In this document: in pieces, positions 6,149-8,376 of the stretch
Position numbering within the stretch: the first letter of the stretch is position 1
Layout of the letters: every line of letters begins with the position of its first letter
NCBI GenBank assembly: GCA_015522955.1
Contig: WALG01000064.1
Coordinates: 1 to 8,376, forward strand
DNA from: DHVE2 group archaeon
Lineage (GTDB): Archaea; Thermoplasmatota; Thermoplasmata; Thermoplasmatales; Aciduliprofundaceae
Length of the DNA stretch: 8,376 nt
Direction: 5' to 3'
Translations under genes and position numbers: made by a program
Notes under the pieces: generated by a model
Database searches by the model: none
Told to the model about the DNA's origin: nothing
What the model saw: the letters and a program-made list of their open reading frames with translations, nothing else

Positions 6149-8026
6149 TCAAAGACCGAAGATCTTGAAGACAAATGCCATGAGGTCTGCAAGTTCTTTG
6201 ACTCTTATTCTTTGCGAGGCACCTATGTGGCCACTTTTGGTTTCGACCCGAAGATATACCGGTGCGTCTAAATCTTTCAATTTTTTAGCAAATTTTAAAG
6301 CATGAGCAGGATGAACTCTATCATCGTACAGTCCCGTGTAAATCAGCACTGGAGGATATTCTGCCATGCGTACATTGTGATAGGGCGAATACTTGCCCAG
6401 AAACTCACGATCCTCTGTGTCTGGATTTCCGTACTCCGGAATCCATGCTGCCCCTATGTAGAGTTTATGGAATCTAAGCATATCAATAACAGGGTATCCA
6501 ATAAGTGCGCCATCCACCACATCAGGTCTCTGAGTCAGAACTGTAGAAACAAGCAATCCTCCGTTGCTCCTTCCCCATGCCACCACCTTTGTACCCTGAG
6601 ATTTCAACTTCTCCAGGCAACCTACGAAATCATCAAAAACATTTTGCTTATTCTCTCTCATTCCGCTTACATGCCATTTCTCTCCGTACTCGCCACCACC
6701 TCGCAGATTGGTAACCACAAAACATCCACCATGCTCCAACAGAGGGATCACATGAGGATAGAAATGGGGAGTTAAAGAAATACGAAAACCTCCATATCCA
6801 AACACAAGAGCCTTGGTACATCGTGCATCTTTCTTTTTCACGATAAACATATGAATCTTGGTGCCATCTCTTGAAGTTGCCCAATCCTCCCCAACCTCAT
6901 ATTCACCACCTATTTCCTGTCTTATTTCCTGTGACTCAATGAGGGCCATTTCCTTTCTTATCCTATATAATCTGTAGGGCACAGTGAATGAGGAGTATCT
7001 CAAAAGCAACTCCCTTGGATGCGTATGTAAAATCTCCACAGTGCCCGGCATATCAAACTCCATCGTATCAAGTTGTGTGCCATTTAGACCGTATATTTTC
7101 AATACCGAAGATGCATCTCTGAGATAAACCCCTACTATTCGGCCACCAAGCAGGGTTGCATTTTCCAGAGGCATCTCCTGGGGAGGAATTATTTCCTTAC
7201 CCTCATGGGTAACTATTTTCCCCATACCCCCATCTTCATAGGATAAGATATATACCACATCTCTGTAACCTATAGGATAGCACATAAAATCTCCACCGTA
7301 AACCTTGCGCCATTTTTCAGGATCTTCCAAAGGTCCAAAATATATGCTGCTTCTGCTCCATCCATAGGAAACCGTTAGTAATGCATATTTCCCATCCGGT
7401 GTAGTCTTTAACTCTATGAAATAGGAGGCGGGTAAACCTTCTCCAAAAACCATTTTGTCTTTTCCATTTTCTCTTAGAAATACTCTTGTGGATGGGGCAT
7501 CTATACCATCAGGCGTTCTTTCTTTTCGGAAAAATTTCACGTAATAGAATCTATGCTCATCCAGAATTACCAGATCCCATATACTCCCCCAAATCTTATC
7601 CAAAATTTCTCCATTTTTCAAATTCACAATATTTATTACCCCCTCATCGGTACCGGTAGAATAGGAGTAGGCGAGAATATCGCCTTTGATGTCTGTCCAG
7701 AATCCACGAATTATGACGTTTTCACCCAGTTGCGATGAACGAAGTAAAATTTGAGAGTCAAGTTTTATAACATATTCCTTTCCTGTTCTATAAAGTTTGA
7801 AATAGCCTCTCTCGGTAAGTTTGGCCTGCAATAAAAACGGCAATCCCTGATACTTTTCAATAGATTTCTCAAGTTTCCGGGGAATTTCACCCAGAAATTT
7901 TTTAGTTTTTGCATTTTCCACTGCAATGAAGTTTTTCACACGGACATCCTGAAGATTTTCCATCCAGATAAGTTTATCTTCACATTCCTCCAGATTCCCA
8001 TCCATGAGGAGGAGATACAGGTCCAT
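6149..8026 (-). CDS. Prolyl oligopeptidase, S9A family serine peptidase
   Basis: This 625-residue cytosolic peptidase is expected to cut short peptides after proline. The N-terminus (about 8-60, IWMENLQDVRVKNFIAVEN) packs on the hydrolase domain. Residues about 70-360 are a beta-propeller that limits substrate size, and about 370-625 form the alpha/beta-hydrolase domain. Family signatures are plain: FGYGGFRISLTP, NLRGGGEYGEKWH and ENKQNVFDDF. The catalytic triad is Ser487 in GRSNGG, Asp568 in YDDRVHP and His600 in ETKSGHIG. Length fits archaeal members (about 616 in Pyrococcus furiosus, from memory) and is shorter than the mammalian enzyme (710). No signal peptide is seen. The start is uncertain: ATG at 8026 is used, a TTG lies directly before it, and ATG at 8005 is also possible. 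None has a good ribosome site. It follows the ligase gene by 3 bp, so co-transcription is likely. Confidence 0.95.
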   Translation of the reverse strand: MDLYLLLMDGNLEECEDKLIWMENLQDVRVKNFIAVENAKTKKFLGEIPRKLEKSIEKYQGLPFLLQAKLTERGYFKLYRTGKEYVIKLDSQILLRSSQLGENVIIRGFWTDIKGDILAYSYSTGTDEGVINIVNLKNGEILDKIWGSIWDLVILDEHRFYYVKFFRKERTPDGIDAPSTRVFLRENGKDKMVFGEGLPASYFIELKTTPDGKYALLTVSYGWSRSSIYFGPLEDPEKWRKVYGGDFMCYPIGYRDVVYILSYEDGGMGKIVTHEGKEIIPPQEMPLENATLLGGRIVGVYLRDASSVLKIYGLNGTQLDTMEFDMPGTVEILHTHPRELLLRYSSFTVPYRLYRIRKEMALIESQEIRQEIGGEYEVGEDWATSRDGTKIHMFIVKKKDARCTKALVFGYGGFRISLTPHFYPHVIPLLEHGGCFVVTNLRGGGEYGEKWHVSGMRENKQNVFDDFVGCLEKLKSQGTKVVAWGRSNGGLLVSTVLTQRPDVVDGALIGYPVIDMLRFHKLYIGAAWIPEYGNPDTEDREFLGKYSPYHNVRMAEYPPVLIYTGLYDDRVHPAHALKFAKKLKDLDAPVYLRVETKSGHIGASQRIRVKELADLMAFVFKIFGL

Positions 8027-8029
8027 CAA

Positions 8030-8376
8030 TTAAACTTTTTGCACTTCCAAAACGCATTCTTCCGGCTTTTTATCAAATCGCAACCTCTTAAAGGAGGGAG
8101 TACGCAACTTTCCATCGGCGGTTATTTCAAGATACTGAACCTCGCACACCAATTCAGGCCTGACCCATATTACTTCATAAGAAGGAGGATTCTCTACGTA
8201 CACATCCCCCTTTTTCACAAGATTTAAAATTTTTCTAACTGTCCACTCATCAAATCCTGTGCCAACCTTCCCAATAAATTTTAGTTTTTCCCTCGCATAT
8301 ACTCCCAAAAGAAGCGCTCCAAACGTATCTTTCCTCTTCCCCTTACCCGGGGTGTAACCCACTATCACAGCATCTG
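8030..8376 (-). CDS. ATP-dependent DNA ligase of LigD/LigC type, C-terminal OB-fold domain (5' part off the window)
   Basis: The frame is open to the window edge and 115 codons are visible. The piece matches the C-terminal OB-like domain of the ligase module in bacterial NHEJ LigD/LigC proteins. It has VGYTPGKGKRKDTFGALLLG, then FIGKVGTGFDEWT, then WVRPELVCEVQYLEITADG, and the motif VI-like RTPSFKRLRFDKKPEE near the end. The Lys in RFDKK is the conserved motif VI lysine. This differs from the replicative archaeal Lig1 type. The nucleotidyltransferase domain with the active-site Lys must lie beyond 8376, and whether primase or phosphoesterase domains are fused cannot be seen. A GTG at 8368 is only an internal Val, because the homologous strand begins before it. 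Role: sealing nicks or double-strand breaks with ATP, known for the family and inferred here. Confidence 0.9.
   Translation of the reverse strand, partial: DAVIVGYTPGKGKRKDTFGALLLGVYAREKLKFIGKVGTGFDEWTVRKILNLVKKGDVYVENPPSYEVIWVRPELVCEVQYLEITADGKLRTPSFKRLRFDKKPEECVLEVQKV

Noticed and set aside
6302..6775. Plus-strand open frame of 157 codons opposite the peptidase gene
   Set aside because: It is antisense to a gene with a complete catalytic triad and family motifs. Its translation has no recognisable domain and no promoter or ribosome site.
6648..6884. Second minus-strand frame inside the peptidase gene
   Set aside because: It lies wholly inside the hydrolase domain in another frame and has no family features. 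The main frame is intact, so no frameshift is needed.
8366..8368. GTG as start of a stand-alone 112-residue protein
   Set aside because: The frame stays open to the edge and the codons before it continue the ligase OB domain, so the gene is a partial ligase.
1..8376. tRNA/rRNA genes, CRISPR arrays, insertion sequences, riboswitches
   Set aside because: Coding sequence fills nearly the whole window. No direct-repeat arrays, cloverleaf-like segments, transposase motifs or terminal inverted repeats were seen, and there is no gene-free stretch over 300 bases.

Overview
The window is almost completely coding, and every convincing gene lies on the minus strand. It carries most of an archaeal A-type (A1Ao) ATP synthase operon. 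In transcription order, from high to low coordinates, the genes are subunit H, I (a), K (c, rotor), E, C, F and the first 93 residues of catalytic subunit A. This H-I-K-E-C-F-A order is the classic euryarchaeal arrangement (compare ahaHIKECFAB of Methanosarcina). The genes touch or overlap, and Shine-Dalgarno-like sequences sit inside the end of the preceding gene. Subunits B and D are expected beyond the low-coordinate edge.

Upstream of the operon (6149-8376) is a second minus-strand pair: the C-terminal piece of an ATP-dependent DNA ligase of the LigD/LigC type, followed 3 bp later by a complete prolyl oligopeptidase (S9A). The only real intergenic gap, 54 bp at 6095-6148, holds a TATA-like promoter for the ATP synthase operon with almost no leader before the subunit H start.

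The organism is an archaeon, shown by the A-type ATP synthase gene set and order, the TATA-type promoter and GGAGGTGA-like ribosome binding sites. Moderate-to-low GC and heavy AGA/AGG/ATA codon use fit a thermophilic euryarchaeon. An Aciduliprofundum/Thermoplasmatota-like source is possible, but this is a guess.

The genes build one machine. A (with B, off-window) is the catalytic head, C and F belong to the central stalk, E and H form the peripheral stalks, and I and K form the membrane ion channel and rotor. The most unusual gene is subunit K. It has a signal peptide, a roughly 95-residue exported beta-rich domain and then four tandem c-type hairpins. Hairpins 2-4 keep the ion-binding Glu and Gln, but hairpin 1 has lost both (Q178 and V149). 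This would give a rotor with three ion sites per four hairpins and a crown or plug of extra domains on the outer face.
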